The notes beneath the pieces were generated by a model. It was not told the DNA's origin, ran no database searches, and saw only the letters and a program-made list of their open reading frames with translations. A stretch of 64,000 nucleotides of DNA, from contig DESI01000020.1 of the NCBI GenBank assembly GCA_002361235.1, positions 1-64,000 of the forward strand, in the 5' to 3' direction. The position numbers were made by a program, and so were the translations under genes. Shown one piece after another: positions 1 to 8,584 of the stretch (the stretch's first letter is position 1; each line of letters begins with the position of its first letter). The DNA comes from Porphyromonadaceae bacterium UBA3318. Lineage in GTDB: Bacteria; Bacteroidota; Bacteroidia; Bacteroidales; Muribaculaceae.

Positions 1-67
1 AGCGACTTCGGCCGGGACAAAACAGAGAGGGCCGGGCTTCCTGAGACAAAAGCAATGCTGACAGTGT

Positions 68-778
68 CTAAGCCTCGGACTTGCGGCGCTGGCGGTGAAT
101 CAGGTCGGTGACGTAAACGGTGAAGACCGGGAACAGAATAATGCCCATAAGGGCCAGCAGCACCGACAGGGCGCGCCCGGTGCCCGTTACGGCGGAAATG
201 TCACATCCCTCGGTAGTGACTGTCATGCAGGCCCACCATAACGAATCGGCATAATCCTGCACCATCGGGTTGACACGCATCTCGAACATATAGAATGTGA
301 GCGAACAGAAATACACCGTGGACAGCACCGTGATGACGTATGCGAAGAAAAGTCCCGTGGCCTTGTTGCGCGTCAGCCACGACACGACGTAGGCCATGGC
401 GTATCCCCCGCGTATCAGTGGCATATATCGGATCAGGTAGGACATCTGGTCGGGGATCTGTATGCCGAATCTGTCTATCAGGGCCTGATAGGGTATGGAT
501 ACTATCAGGAATATGCTCTGCGACCATAGATAACGCCATTTGTTGTGTGATAGGGCGAAATCTATGAAATATATGGCCAGAAAAACCATGCAAATCCAAA
601 ACTGCCATTTGCGGAACCCTGGGTCCTGATAGAAATTGAGGTTGCGGAACGAATCGACCGAAATCATATATATCAGCGCGGCCGACAGGAGCAGCACGAC
701 GATGTGCATGCCCCATTGCAGCTTGCCTATGACATCGGGACGGACGATGGCGGATCTGGATGTGCCGGTGTCTTTCAT
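68..778 (-). CDS. Ion-channel-like membrane protein with an atypical selectivity filter
   Basis: The 236-residue protein has a short cytoplasmic N-terminus and several hydrophobic segments (about residues 22-42, 58-75, 85-100, 140-165), then a re-entrant pore-like segment and a last helix (about 200-225) ending in a basic tail. The layout matches the voltage-gated-type potassium channel superfamily: a WW-containing pore helix, a TT turn, a filter, then a final helix. The filter reads TTEGCDIS where potassium channels have T(V/I)GYGD, so the GYG signature is missing and selectivity cannot be inferred. It lies 15 nt after the glycosidase gene on the same strand and is probably cotranscribed with it. 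Ion channel fold is fairly likely; the transported ion is unknown. Confidence 0.7.
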   Translation of the reverse strand: MKDTGTSRSAIVRPDVIGKLQWGMHIVVLLLSAALIYMISVDSFRNLNFYQDPGFRKWQFWICMVFLAIYFIDFALSHNKWRYLWSQSIFLIVSIPYQALIDRFGIQIPDQMSYLIRYMPLIRGGYAMAYVVSWLTRNKATGLFFAYVITVLSTVYFCSLTFYMFEMRVNPMVQDYADSLWWACMTVTTEGCDISAVTGTGRALSVLLALMGIILFPVFTVYVTDLIHRQRRKSEA

Positions 779-793
779 ATCTTGTCGTCAGGC

Positions 794-3139
794 TTATTTG
801 GCCTTCTCGACCACTAACTGGTCAATCAGCGCGTGGTTGGTATTGATGTTCATGTTTTCGTTTTCTGGCCGGTAAGTGATGCCTACGGTATATGTTCCGG
901 CGGTGAGGGGCACCTGAATCTGATTGGACATGCCCCAGTCGTCCCAGTTTCCGACGCCGCGATGCGGCATTACGAACGTGCCGCGTTTGCTGCCGTTGAG
1001 CATAAGGGTGCGTATGGCGGCCTTGTTTTCGGTGTTGACGGGTCCGTTGCCGTTTGCATAACGCAGGGCGAACGTGTACATGCCGCTCTGGGGTATCTTG
1101 ATGTTGATGGTTTCGGGGTCGGTGGTCCTGTCAATCTCCACGAATCCCTGGCCGGTAAAACCCTTTACGCCGTCGGCCGGGGCGTTGCAGCGTTCGGGCG
1201 ACTTCATGTCGGTGCGTTCGTTCTTGAACTGATATATGGTGACCGGACGGTTGCTGCGGGGTTCGCCGGCGAAAGAGGGAACGCCCTGTGCGTCGATGCC
1301 GATTACCTGCCATTCGCCCGGCTCGGTGGCCGGCCACGAGGTCTCGTGCGTCTCGGCCACAAGCATGCCATTCTTCAGCACCTGATATTTGGAAATGTAT
1401 TCGATGGGATTCCACTGCAGGTAATTGTTGACGGGCACTCCTTCGCCGTTAAGGGCGGGATTGTTCGACAGCCATGTCTGCGGGGTGAGGGGAGCCTTGC
1501 GGTTGGGCTGACGGTTCACGTCCATTGCCGGTATAGGCTTGCAGTCCATATCCACCACTATATTGCACACGCCTTTCAGCCTCTTGGCCGGGATGGTCTT
1601 GCCGGGTGCGTATTCCTTGCCGTTGACGGTGATTTTGGCCACGTTGGCGCCATAGCCGTTGACGGTGATGTTGAGCGTGGCGCCACGGTAATTGAAATTG
1701 TCGAGGGTGCGTGTTCCCTCCAGGGCCTTGGGCACGAAGGGGGAGATAAGCAGGCCGTCCTTCTCGAAGTGGATGCCGAACAGCACGCGGGTTGTAATGG
1801 CTATGTTGCCGGCCAGCGACCAGAGCATATTGCTGGAATTGAGTTCGGTGTAGTAGTCGCCGTTGTCCAGGTTGAAGTTCTCCTTGTTGGTGGCGAACAG
1901 GGCGGCGGGGCGGAACACCGAGCCGATGCCTTCCATTGTTCCGGCCTCGTTGCCGGCCTTGGCCTGGGCCAGTGTCCAGTATGCTGCCACGAAAGGCCAC
2001 AGCGCGTTGTTGTGGTAGCTGGGCATGTCGCTGATCTGCGGATAGAATATGGCGGGACCGAACGGAGTGTGCGGGTTGTGGGTGGAGATTGATTTCTGAC
2101 GCTCGGCCGGGGCGATGTCATAGAGGATGGAGAGGGCCAGGCCTAAAGTCTCCGCACGCGGGTTCATGATCTTGTGGTCCCGTCCGTAGGTGTACATTCC
2201 GTAGTAGCCTTTGTCGTCGAGCCAGAAATATTTGTTGATGGCGTCGGTCAGGGCATTGGCGTCCGCCTTGAGACGGGCGGCTTCCTTTCGCTGTCCGAGT
2301 ATGTCGGCCATTTGCGCGCATGCGTTGAGCGCGGCGGCATAAAGGACGTTGGTGCCCATGGCCTCCGACTGCGAGATGTCGACGGTCTGCATCCATTTGG
2401 GATAAGACTGCTCGCGCCAGTCGATGAAGCTGGTCTCTCCCTTGATCAATCCGCGGGGACTGAGTATTGTGGCCATATCCTTCTTGATGCTGCGGAGCGC
2501 GACGGGATACACCTGCTCGAGCCATTGGCGGTCGCCTGTGGCCTTGTATATCTCGTATGCGGCCACCACCCATATCATGCGGTCGGTGGAAATTGGCCAC
2601 GCACCGCCCGAACCCGTGTCCTGGATTATCTGACCGGAAGGATTAACCTTCTTCATCAGCGAGATCATGGAAGCCTCGGGCTGCATGTAACACATGCTCA
2701 GGATGATGGAATATGACACGTCGCGTGTCCACACGCCGGCCCATTCCTTGCCGGTGCGCAGTGTGGTGTCCGGCTCCACGGCGTTCACCATCTCGTCGAG
2801 GCCCATATTGTAGATGGCCTCGTGCAGTCTGTTGTTGGAAGTGAGGCGAGGGTAGGAGGAGAGGTCGTTCTTGCGTTTCCAGGTCTGTTCCACCGGCATG
2901 AAGTAACCGGGACGCCCCTTGTAGGTGGAACGGATTTCTTCGGGCGATACGGCCCATGCCTTGAACTCGTTCTGGAAGATGGTGTCGCCTTGCCAGCGGT
3001 ATGCGTCTGTGGAGAGGATAACGTCGGAGTTGAAGCCCGCGGCTTCAGCCACAGTGTCAGCACCGTTCAGGGTCAGGGGTGCGAATGCAGCACCGGCTCC
3101 GGCAGCTATCGCGGCGATATATAGAGAATGCAAATTCAT
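794..3139 (-). CDS. Secreted six-hairpin glycosidase (MGH1/GH63-like) with C-terminal carbohydrate-binding-like domain
   Basis: The 781-residue protein begins with a hydrophobic, alanine-rich export signal (about residues 5-24). Residues about 80-500 form an (alpha/alpha)6-type catalytic region: WAGVWTRDVSYS, the GAWPISTDRMIW stretch and YHNNALWPFVAAYW resemble glycogen-debranching/GH63-like clan enzymes, which use paired acidic residues in such segments. A beta-rich linker follows (about 500-640), and a jelly-roll CBM6/35-like domain (about 655-775) rich in Asn, Gly and Trp. Such proteins act on oligosaccharides in the periplasm or at the cell surface; the substrate cannot be read here. The perfect promoter at 3181-3212 gives a leader of about 35 nt, and the channel-like gene follows 15 nt downstream. 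Confidence 0.72.
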   Translation of the reverse strand: MNLHSLYIAAIAAGAGAAFAPLTLNGADTVAEAAGFNSDVILSTDAYRWQGDTIFQNEFKAWAVSPEEIRSTYKGRPGYFMPVEQTWKRKNDLSSYPRLTSNNRLHEAIYNMGLDEMVNAVEPDTTLRTGKEWAGVWTRDVSYSIILSMCYMQPEASMISLMKKVNPSGQIIQDTGSGGAWPISTDRMIWVVAAYEIYKATGDRQWLEQVYPVALRSIKKDMATILSPRGLIKGETSFIDWREQSYPKWMQTVDISQSEAMGTNVLYAAALNACAQMADILGQRKEAARLKADANALTDAINKYFWLDDKGYYGMYTYGRDHKIMNPRAETLGLALSILYDIAPAERQKSISTHNPHTPFGPAIFYPQISDMPSYHNNALWPFVAAYWTLAQAKAGNEAGTMEGIGSVFRPAALFATNKENFNLDNGDYYTELNSSNMLWSLAGNIAITTRVLFGIHFEKDGLLISPFVPKALEGTRTLDNFNYRGATLNITVNGYGANVAKITVNGKEYAPGKTIPAKRLKGVCNIVVDMDCKPIPAMDVNRQPNRKAPLTPQTWLSNNPALNGEGVPVNNYLQWNPIEYISKYQVLKNGMLVAETHETSWPATEPGEWQVIGIDAQGVPSFAGEPRSNRPVTIYQFKNERTDMKSPERCNAPADGVKGFTGQGFVEIDRTTDPETINIKIPQSGMYTFALRYANGNGPVNTENKAAIRTLMLNGSKRGTFVMPHRGVGNWDDWGMSNQIQVPLTAGTYTVGITYRPENENMNINTNHALIDQLVVEKAK

Positions 3140-3180
3140 GTCGATTTACAATTTTTTAATTAAGGTTGTGGAATTAATTG

Positions 3181-3212
3181 CAAAATTACAATTAAAAAAC
3201 AGTAAATGCAAA
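3181..3212 (-). promoter_or_regulatory. Bacteroidetes-type promoter for the glycosidase gene
   Basis: On the minus strand TTTG (3212-3209) is followed after exactly 20 nt by TAATTTTG (3188-3181), a full match to the -33 TTTG / -7 TAnnTTTG consensus of Bacteroidetes. The predicted start of transcription is near 3175, about 35 nt before the ATG at 3139. It lies back to back with the promoter of the kinase operon. Confidence 0.8.
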
Positions 3213-3230
3213 ACTGTGAATAGGTCGTGA

Positions 3231-3262
3231 TTTGGTAATGTGGGGTAGATGTGCTATATTTG
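3231..3262 (+). promoter_or_regulatory. Bacteroidetes-type promoter for the kinase/AAA/FHA operon
   Basis: TTTG (3231-3234), a 20-nt spacer, then TATATTTG (3255-3262) match the Bacteroidetes consensus completely. The predicted start is near 3267, giving a leader of about 64 nt before the ATG at 3331. It is the only strong match upstream of the seven-gene operon, so the genes from 3331 to 14169 probably form one transcript. Confidence 0.8.
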
Positions 3263-3330
3263 TTGCGGAAATGGAGGCCGTGGAACGTCCGGACTCTGAT
3301 TATTAACTGAAAAACTCAATACAACTTGCC

Positions 3331-4158
3331 ATGGTACGACCCCGAGGGATAAGAAATCTTATAGAGAAAATCACTTTTGACCGATCAAAAAGCATTGAAG
3401 AACGGATTGACGAGGTGTTCGATATGCGTCAGCACCTTGATGTGAAGGACGATAAGGAACGTCTTCGCAACGACGTGGATTATTATGACTGCATGATCCG
3501 TATGATCGAGAACGAGGACACGGAGCGTGTTGAAGACCTGGCTCGGCTGCAGCTGTATGCACTGTTGGCAGAGACATACACGGAGCTGGAGGATTACCGC
3601 CCCATATACAAGCTCGCACAGGAAGTTCTGGAGATGATCCGCCATGAGGATGTGGCATGGGAGGCAATGGCAGAGACGTTGCCGCGCATCATCGACGCCG
3701 TGGCAGAAACGGTTTACCATCATGCCGAGTACGAACAGCTGTTGATATACATACTGATGGCGTTCAAGACCGGGAACCTGACCGACGAATTTAAAGGCCG
3801 TGTCAGAAAATGGATGAAACTGCATCTGCTGCTTGAGGAAAGCGACTGGCTCGACTTCCGGCTTACAAAGGAACTGGAACGCGCCATGGCAGACATGTTC
3901 ACGCAGACGGAGCTGTTCAAGATAATGCTTGACCCGAAGATTGGCCATTTGCGCACAGATCCGGTGGAATATACCCGGGAGTGGGAGAAGATATACTACG
4001 ACGTGGAGGCAGAGCTTGACCGACGGTTGGCTAATGTGCCGCGTCAGATGGGTTTCTGCTTCCAGTATTGGGCCATGAAGCGCGAACTGCTGATGGAGAA
4101 ATACGGCATCGACTGGCGCTCGCCGTCGCAGATGAATCCAAGGGTAATGTTTGACTGA
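3331..4158 (+). CDS. All-helical protein of unknown function, first gene of the kinase operon
   Basis: I do not recognise this 275-residue protein. It has no signal peptide or membrane segment, is rich in Glu, Arg, Met and Leu, and looks almost wholly alpha-helical. A DDKERLRNDVDYYD segment (about residues 41-54) and a WMKLHLLLEESDWLDF stretch (about 165-180) are its most distinctive parts. Helical repeats of TPR type are possible but no clear repeat can be aligned by eye. Its place directly behind the operon promoter, with 15 nt to the zinc-ribbon gene and on to the kinase, suggests a cytoplasmic adaptor, substrate or scaffold of the phospho-signalling system; that role is inferred from position only. 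Confidence 0.75.
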   Translation: MVRPRGIRNLIEKITFDRSKSIEERIDEVFDMRQHLDVKDDKERLRNDVDYYDCMIRMIENEDTERVEDLARLQLYALLAETYTELEDYRPIYKLAQEVLEMIRHEDVAWEAMAETLPRIIDAVAETVYHHAEYEQLLIYILMAFKTGNLTDEFKGRVRKWMKLHLLLEESDWLDFRLTKELERAMADMFTQTELFKIMLDPKIGHLRTDPVEYTREWEKIYYDVEAELDRRLANVPRQMGFCFQYWAMKRELLMEKYGIDWRSPSQMNPRVMFD

Positions 4159-4173
4159 TACACACCGCAATCT

Positions 4174-5109
4174 ATGGAAAAACAGCAGGAACAACAGAAG
4201 CAGAGGGAACAATACGCAAATTTCCGGCCTCGTCAGCTGTCGCAGGAGGAAGTTGATGCCGTGACCGCGAAGCGGTGTGCGCGCTGCGGCGCCGAGTTAG
4301 AGGACGGAGTGAAGTTTTGCGAGGAATGCGGTGCGGCTGTCGATGACGGCGGCTCGCGTTGCACATTCTGTGGCGCGACCATGGAGCCGGATGAAATGTT
4401 CTGTAGCGAGTGCGGCAATCCGCGAGGCGGAACGAAGTGTCCCAACTGCGGAGCGTTGGCGTTCAGGCACTTCTGCGGCAATTGCAACACGCCGATTACA
4501 GCCGAGGCTTTCCGTCAGATAGAACGGGCGCGTCAGGACCGGCGCGTTCAGTGCGTGGCACAGGTGGCGCAGGAAATAGAACAGCTGAACGACGAGATAG
4601 AACGGCTGGAGCGAGAGGTCGGTGAGCCTGACGATTCGTTCCTTGACGCCGCTTCGCCGTTGGACTACAATGCCCGCAAGATACTTGACGAATACAAGAA
4701 TCTGCTCGGTGATGCTGCGGGGCCGGTGCCTGATGCCCCGAAACCGAAGCCGGCGACTGTGCGTAAGTCAGATCAGGAAAGCATGGCCAAGAAGCGTGAA
4801 CGCCTCCGTGAACTGAAGGCCAAGAAGCGCGAAAAGAGCCGGGAAATGCAGCGGGCTCTCGACGACCTGATTCCCGACCCTGCGGACCCGCCCGAAATCC
4901 AACGTGGCTTTATGTGCGCGTGCAAGGTCGTGGCTATTGAAAAAATCAAGAAGAAAGAAACTGTAGGAGTATGGTGGGTATGTAATTACTGTGGTTGTTC
5001 CCATCGCCAGCCTTCGGAGTGTACGCGGCCTGAACTTGGCGGCAAATGGAAAACCGAAGAAATAGAAGTAGTATCCTTCAATCAGACTGAAAACACAGCT
5101 TACATCTGA
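4174..5109 (+). CDS. Multi-zinc-ribbon coiled-coil protein
   Basis: The 311-residue protein carries three consecutive CxxC zinc-ribbon units in its first 110 residues (CARCG/CEECG, CTFCG/CSECG, CPNCG/CGNC), typical of double-zinc-ribbon (DZR) domains. A charged coiled coil follows (about 120-160, EQLNDEIERLEREV), then a Lys/Arg/Glu-rich helix (about 200-230), and a last Cys-rich unit (CACK...CNYCGCSHRQPSEC, about 248-285). It has no membrane segment and no enzyme motif. Zinc ribbons also open the AAA+ protein and the FHA protein of this operon, so these modules may hold the system together by protein contacts. It lies 15 nt after the first gene and 40 nt before the kinase. The specific function is unknown. 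Confidence 0.8.
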   Translation: MEKQQEQQKQREQYANFRPRQLSQEEVDAVTAKRCARCGAELEDGVKFCEECGAAVDDGGSRCTFCGATMEPDEMFCSECGNPRGGTKCPNCGALAFRHFCGNCNTPITAEAFRQIERARQDRRVQCVAQVAQEIEQLNDEIERLEREVGEPDDSFLDAASPLDYNARKILDEYKNLLGDAAGPVPDAPKPKPATVRKSDQESMAKKRERLRELKAKKREKSREMQRALDDLIPDPADPPEIQRGFMCACKVVAIEKIKKKETVGVWWVCNYCGCSHRQPSECTRPELGGKWKTEEIEVVSFNQTENTAYI

Positions 5110-5149
5110 CGTTCCCATACTTATATTGAATATTTGAACAACGATAACA

Positions 5150-8100
5150 ATGAGTAAGAAACGTACTGACGAACATAATACGGGCACCCTGGTACCGCCG
5201 TCAGGCACGGCTGTACCCCCAAGTGGAACGGCAGTGCCGCCGAGTGGAACGGCAGTGCCGCCGAGTGGAACGGCAGTGCCACCATCCGGGACTGCGGTGC
5301 CGCCGGGAGGGGAAGGACCGGCGACGGGTCAGGCTGCGGCCGGACCGGCTAAGCAGGTGGCTTTCGACGATTCGCAGGTGGCCGAATTCGAGATAAACGG
5401 CGTAAAATTCAAAAAGAAGGAGTGCATATCCAGCCAGTCTGGCGAGGCGAGGGTGTTCTTGGTGGAGCACAAGGGCACAAAGTACGCGCTTAAGATTTAT
5501 AACGCACACCGTCACCCCAACCATGAAGTGCTTGAAAAATTGAAAGCCCTTCGCGGCAACGGTCTGACCGTAGACGTGTTCGAGCATGGCGTTATGGATT
5601 TCGGCAACGGGGTGAAGCACGACTACGAGCTGATGCGCTATTACACGGGGCGCAACCTGTCGCAGGTGTCGCTGAAAGGGAAGGAGGACCTGTTCAGAAA
5701 ATTGGCGCCGCGCATGGCAATGGCCATCGACTTCTGCCACAAGAACGGCATCCTGCACCGCGACATCAAGCCGGCGAACTTCATGTTTGTCGACAAACGG
5801 GAACGGGACTTTGTGCTGACCGACTTCGGCATAGCAAAGATACTCGACGACCAGAAGCGCGCCACGACCGACGCCGGTCGCACGCCGGTGTATGCCGCGC
5901 CCGAAATGTACAAGTACTACTACGACAAGCCGACATACGTGTCGACGCCCTCCGACTTCTACGCCATGGGCATGACGTTGCTGGCCATGTGGAAGGGAGA
6001 GGGCAACCTGATAGCCAACGAGGAGAAATTAGTAAAGGACAAGGAGGAGGAGACACTGCCGTATCCCGACGTGAAGGAGATAGACGGCCACAACCTGCAG
6101 TTGCTCAAGGCGCTGACGCGACGTAACGCCGACATTCGCGCCGGCTTCGACCAGGTGGTGAAATGGTCGAAGGGAGAGACCATCTACGAAGATCCGACAT
6201 ACGACGGACTCAAGACCGACTTCCGCGTGGTGTTCAGCCGCGAGAAGAACCTGATAGCCTATACCAAGAAGGAATTGGCCAAAATGATGTGGGCCAACAA
6301 GAAACTGGCCAAGGAATACCTTTACTCCGACATGGTGGCCGACTGGATGGAGGACAACGAGGAACCTGAGCTGAAAAAGACCATCCTGACATACACCGAG
6401 GACACCTACGCCGAGGATCAGGATGCCGGTCTGTTCGCCACATGCCTGCTTTTGGACGAGGATATGCCATATACATCCAGCCTCACCAAGAAGGTGCTGA
6501 AGGATGAATACGAGATAGCCGGCGACATATTCCGTAATGTCAGGCTGTATGCAAATGCCCTCAAGGATCCGTACAGCAATCTGTGGATATACCTGCGTCA
6601 CATCGAAGCCCCGATAGACGTGGACTTCTACATCGAGGCGGTGGAGGAGCGCGCCATATCGGCCTTGGACGAGATGTGTTATGAAATAGACCCCGACCTG
6701 CCGTTCATGTATCGCGGGGACTCCGATTCCGGCAAAGATGACTTCGAGATCCGGGACTTCGAGCATCTGCGCTCGCTGATGGAAAAAGAAGCCGATTCCT
6801 ATATGGAGGATTTCGGCAAGCGGGACATCTCCATGTTTGCCGGCGAGGAATTCAAGCAATGGGTCAAGGGGCGCGACGAGAAACTGTACGAAGATGTCTG
6901 GGAGAAAAACTATCCTATGGACGACGGTCCGTTCGGATGGTTCATGGTGTACCATGTATGCGGCAATGTCGATTACCTATTCAAGAAAGTGCGGAAACGC
7001 GAGGATTCCGAATGGCTCACAATCGATGACCTTGCCAATCAGTTGGCTCGGCACATAGGCGAGCATCCCGCGGACTGGCAGAACCTGAACCGGCTGGAGC
7101 ATACATCCTTCACCAGGCAATTGACACCGGGACCGTTTTACAAGGACTTCGCTGATTCGCGGGTGTGCCAGTATCTGCGGTCGAAAGGCAAGTATGACAA
7201 GCAGATAGAGTGGATACGCGAATGTCTGAACCTCAAGAGCACGGACAATAAGCGTAAGTACGGACGTTTCAACGGCGGCGTGGCGCAGATGAAGATGATA
7301 GCCGGGCTGCTGCCGTCGCGCCTGTGTCCGCTGTACATCGACAATCTGACCATCACCACCCTTGACGAGTTCAAGCAGCACGAGGCCGAGATACGCAAGG
7401 CGATGGACCGTGACAACGCGGTAAACGCGATGGTACAGGACTGGCTCGCCGTGCAGTTCCAGGAGAATCCTCAGGTTGACCTGAAGAAAACGCCCTACTT
7501 GCAGAAAACCAAGGAATATTTGGAATTCATGCAGGAGCATGTGCCCAACGCGCAGTCGGCCCGCAACGCCGAGGAAACGCATAATAAGATACGCAACGCC
7601 AAGGCACAGTTCACCGTGGCCCGCGCCGGAACGCGCACCATCCAAATCGCCGCGATAGTGCTCGGTTTTCTGCCGCTGCTGATAGCCTGCATCTATGGCG
7701 GATATGTGTTCGCCACAACCGATTCGGGCATATTCCGCACCGCGCTGGAATCGACCGGCAAATGGGTGGGCATCATCATCGGAATCTTAGTCGCGTTGGT
7801 GTGCGCCGCCGAGGCCGGACTGTTGGCCGGTGGTATCGTAGGTGTCATCGTGTACGCCCTGATAGCCTGGGTGTTCGTGCTGATAGTGCCGGCGGTGCCG
7901 TGGATACTGATAGCCATACTTGCACTTGTGCTGTGGGTCGGAGCCGCGCAACTGTTCAAGAAAGTATATCTGTCGCGTAAGCCCGTTGACAACTACGGCA
8001 CGATGGATCTGGACGATGCCGCAGCATACGCCGAAATCGGAGCGGCGTTCGGCTCGCGCGACAAACTGCTGCCCGGGATGCACTCCGAATACCCGGCCAT

Positions 8101-8584
8101 AGTATATAAGGACAATGCCTCCAACGCCCGCAAGGGACGCGGACAGATGGCATTGAAGGGATTCTCCATACTGCTGTTGGCCGTGCTGATATTCGCCGGT
8201 AGCGCATGGTTCAGGAGCTATGCCACCGGCAAAGCCTCCGCCAAGTCGCAGGCTATGGAGATGTACAACGGCACATACACCGGCCAGTTTGACGACCGCA
8301 ATTCCACGATGACGCTGACGACCGACACCATCGACGGCAAGTATGTGGTGACGGGAGAAATGACCATAAATTACAGGCATCCGTTGAACCATCAGCTGAA
8401 GGGTACGCTTGACCCCGAGCATCCCGAGAAGCTGAAGCTGAACGTGGTGAAGGCCGACGGCACGGTGGACCATTACATCACATACACCATCGGCAAAGCC
8501 AAGGATGCCGACGACACGATAGAGGGCAGCTATGCCAACAACCACAAAGGTTCGAGTTACACCTACAAACTGACCAAGAAATGA
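5150..8584 (+). CDS. Membrane-anchored eukaryote-like Ser/Thr protein kinase
   Basis: This 1144-residue protein starts with five perfect VPPSGTA repeats (residues 15-49). The kinase domain spans about residues 85-350: the ATP-anchoring Lys is in YALKIYN (about 114), the catalytic loop is HRDIKPANF (about 203-211), the metal-binding DFG is near 224, and APEM closes the activation segment; the Gly-rich loop is reduced to SSQSGEA. A long helical region (about 350-820) has no recognised motif. Hydrophobic helices follow (about 830-855, 868-935, and one near 1005-1022), leaving about 120 beta-rich residues with NGTYTGQFDDRNS-type strands on the far side of the membrane. PASTA repeats are absent. 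The stop overlaps the AAA+ start (ATGA), indicating translational coupling. Confidence 0.9.
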   Translation: MSKKRTDEHNTGTLVPPSGTAVPPSGTAVPPSGTAVPPSGTAVPPSGTAVPPGGEGPATGQAAAGPAKQVAFDDSQVAEFEINGVKFKKKECISSQSGEARVFLVEHKGTKYALKIYNAHRHPNHEVLEKLKALRGNGLTVDVFEHGVMDFGNGVKHDYELMRYYTGRNLSQVSLKGKEDLFRKLAPRMAMAIDFCHKNGILHRDIKPANFMFVDKRERDFVLTDFGIAKILDDQKRATTDAGRTPVYAAPEMYKYYYDKPTYVSTPSDFYAMGMTLLAMWKGEGNLIANEEKLVKDKEEETLPYPDVKEIDGHNLQLLKALTRRNADIRAGFDQVVKWSKGETIYEDPTYDGLKTDFRVVFSREKNLIAYTKKELAKMMWANKKLAKEYLYSDMVADWMEDNEEPELKKTILTYTEDTYAEDQDAGLFATCLLLDEDMPYTSSLTKKVLKDEYEIAGDIFRNVRLYANALKDPYSNLWIYLRHIEAPIDVDFYIEAVEERAISALDEMCYEIDPDLPFMYRGDSDSGKDDFEIRDFEHLRSLMEKEADSYMEDFGKRDISMFAGEEFKQWVKGRDEKLYEDVWEKNYPMDDGPFGWFMVYHVCGNVDYLFKKVRKREDSEWLTIDDLANQLARHIGEHPADWQNLNRLEHTSFTRQLTPGPFYKDFADSRVCQYLRSKGKYDKQIEWIRECLNLKSTDNKRKYGRFNGGVAQMKMIAGLLPSRLCPLYIDNLTITTLDEFKQHEAEIRKAMDRDNAVNAMVQDWLAVQFQENPQVDLKKTPYLQKTKEYLEFMQEHVPNAQSARNAEETHNKIRNAKAQFTVARAGTRTIQIAAIVLGFLPLLIACIYGGYVFATTDSGIFRTALESTGKWVGIIIGILVALVCAAEAGLLAGGIVGVIVYALIAWVFVLIVPAVPWILIAILALVLWVGAAQLFKKVYLSRKPVDNYGTMDLDDAAAYAEIGAAFGSRDKLLPGMHSEYPAIVYKDNASNARKGRGQMALKGFSILLLAVLIFAGSAWFRSYATGKASAKSQAMEMYNGTYTGQFDDRNSTMTLTTDTIDGKYVVTGEMTINYRHPLNHQLKGTLDPEHPEKLKLNVVKADGTVDHYITYTIGKAKDADDTIEGSYANNHKGSSYTYKLTKK
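5192..5296 (+). repeat. Five tandem 21-bp repeats encoding VPPSGTA
   Basis: Five uninterrupted 21-bp units encode VPPSGTA at the kinase N-terminus; the third and fourth DNA units are nearly identical and the outer ones differ at synonymous sites. A sixth unit ends as VPPGG. The repeat places a Thr in the same context five times in a disordered tail. Confidence 0.95.

Noticed and set aside
833..2092. Long plus-strand open frame opposite the glycosidase gene
   Set aside because: It is a shadow of the real gene on the minus strand; its composition has no domain and similar shadows occur opposite most GC-rich genes here.
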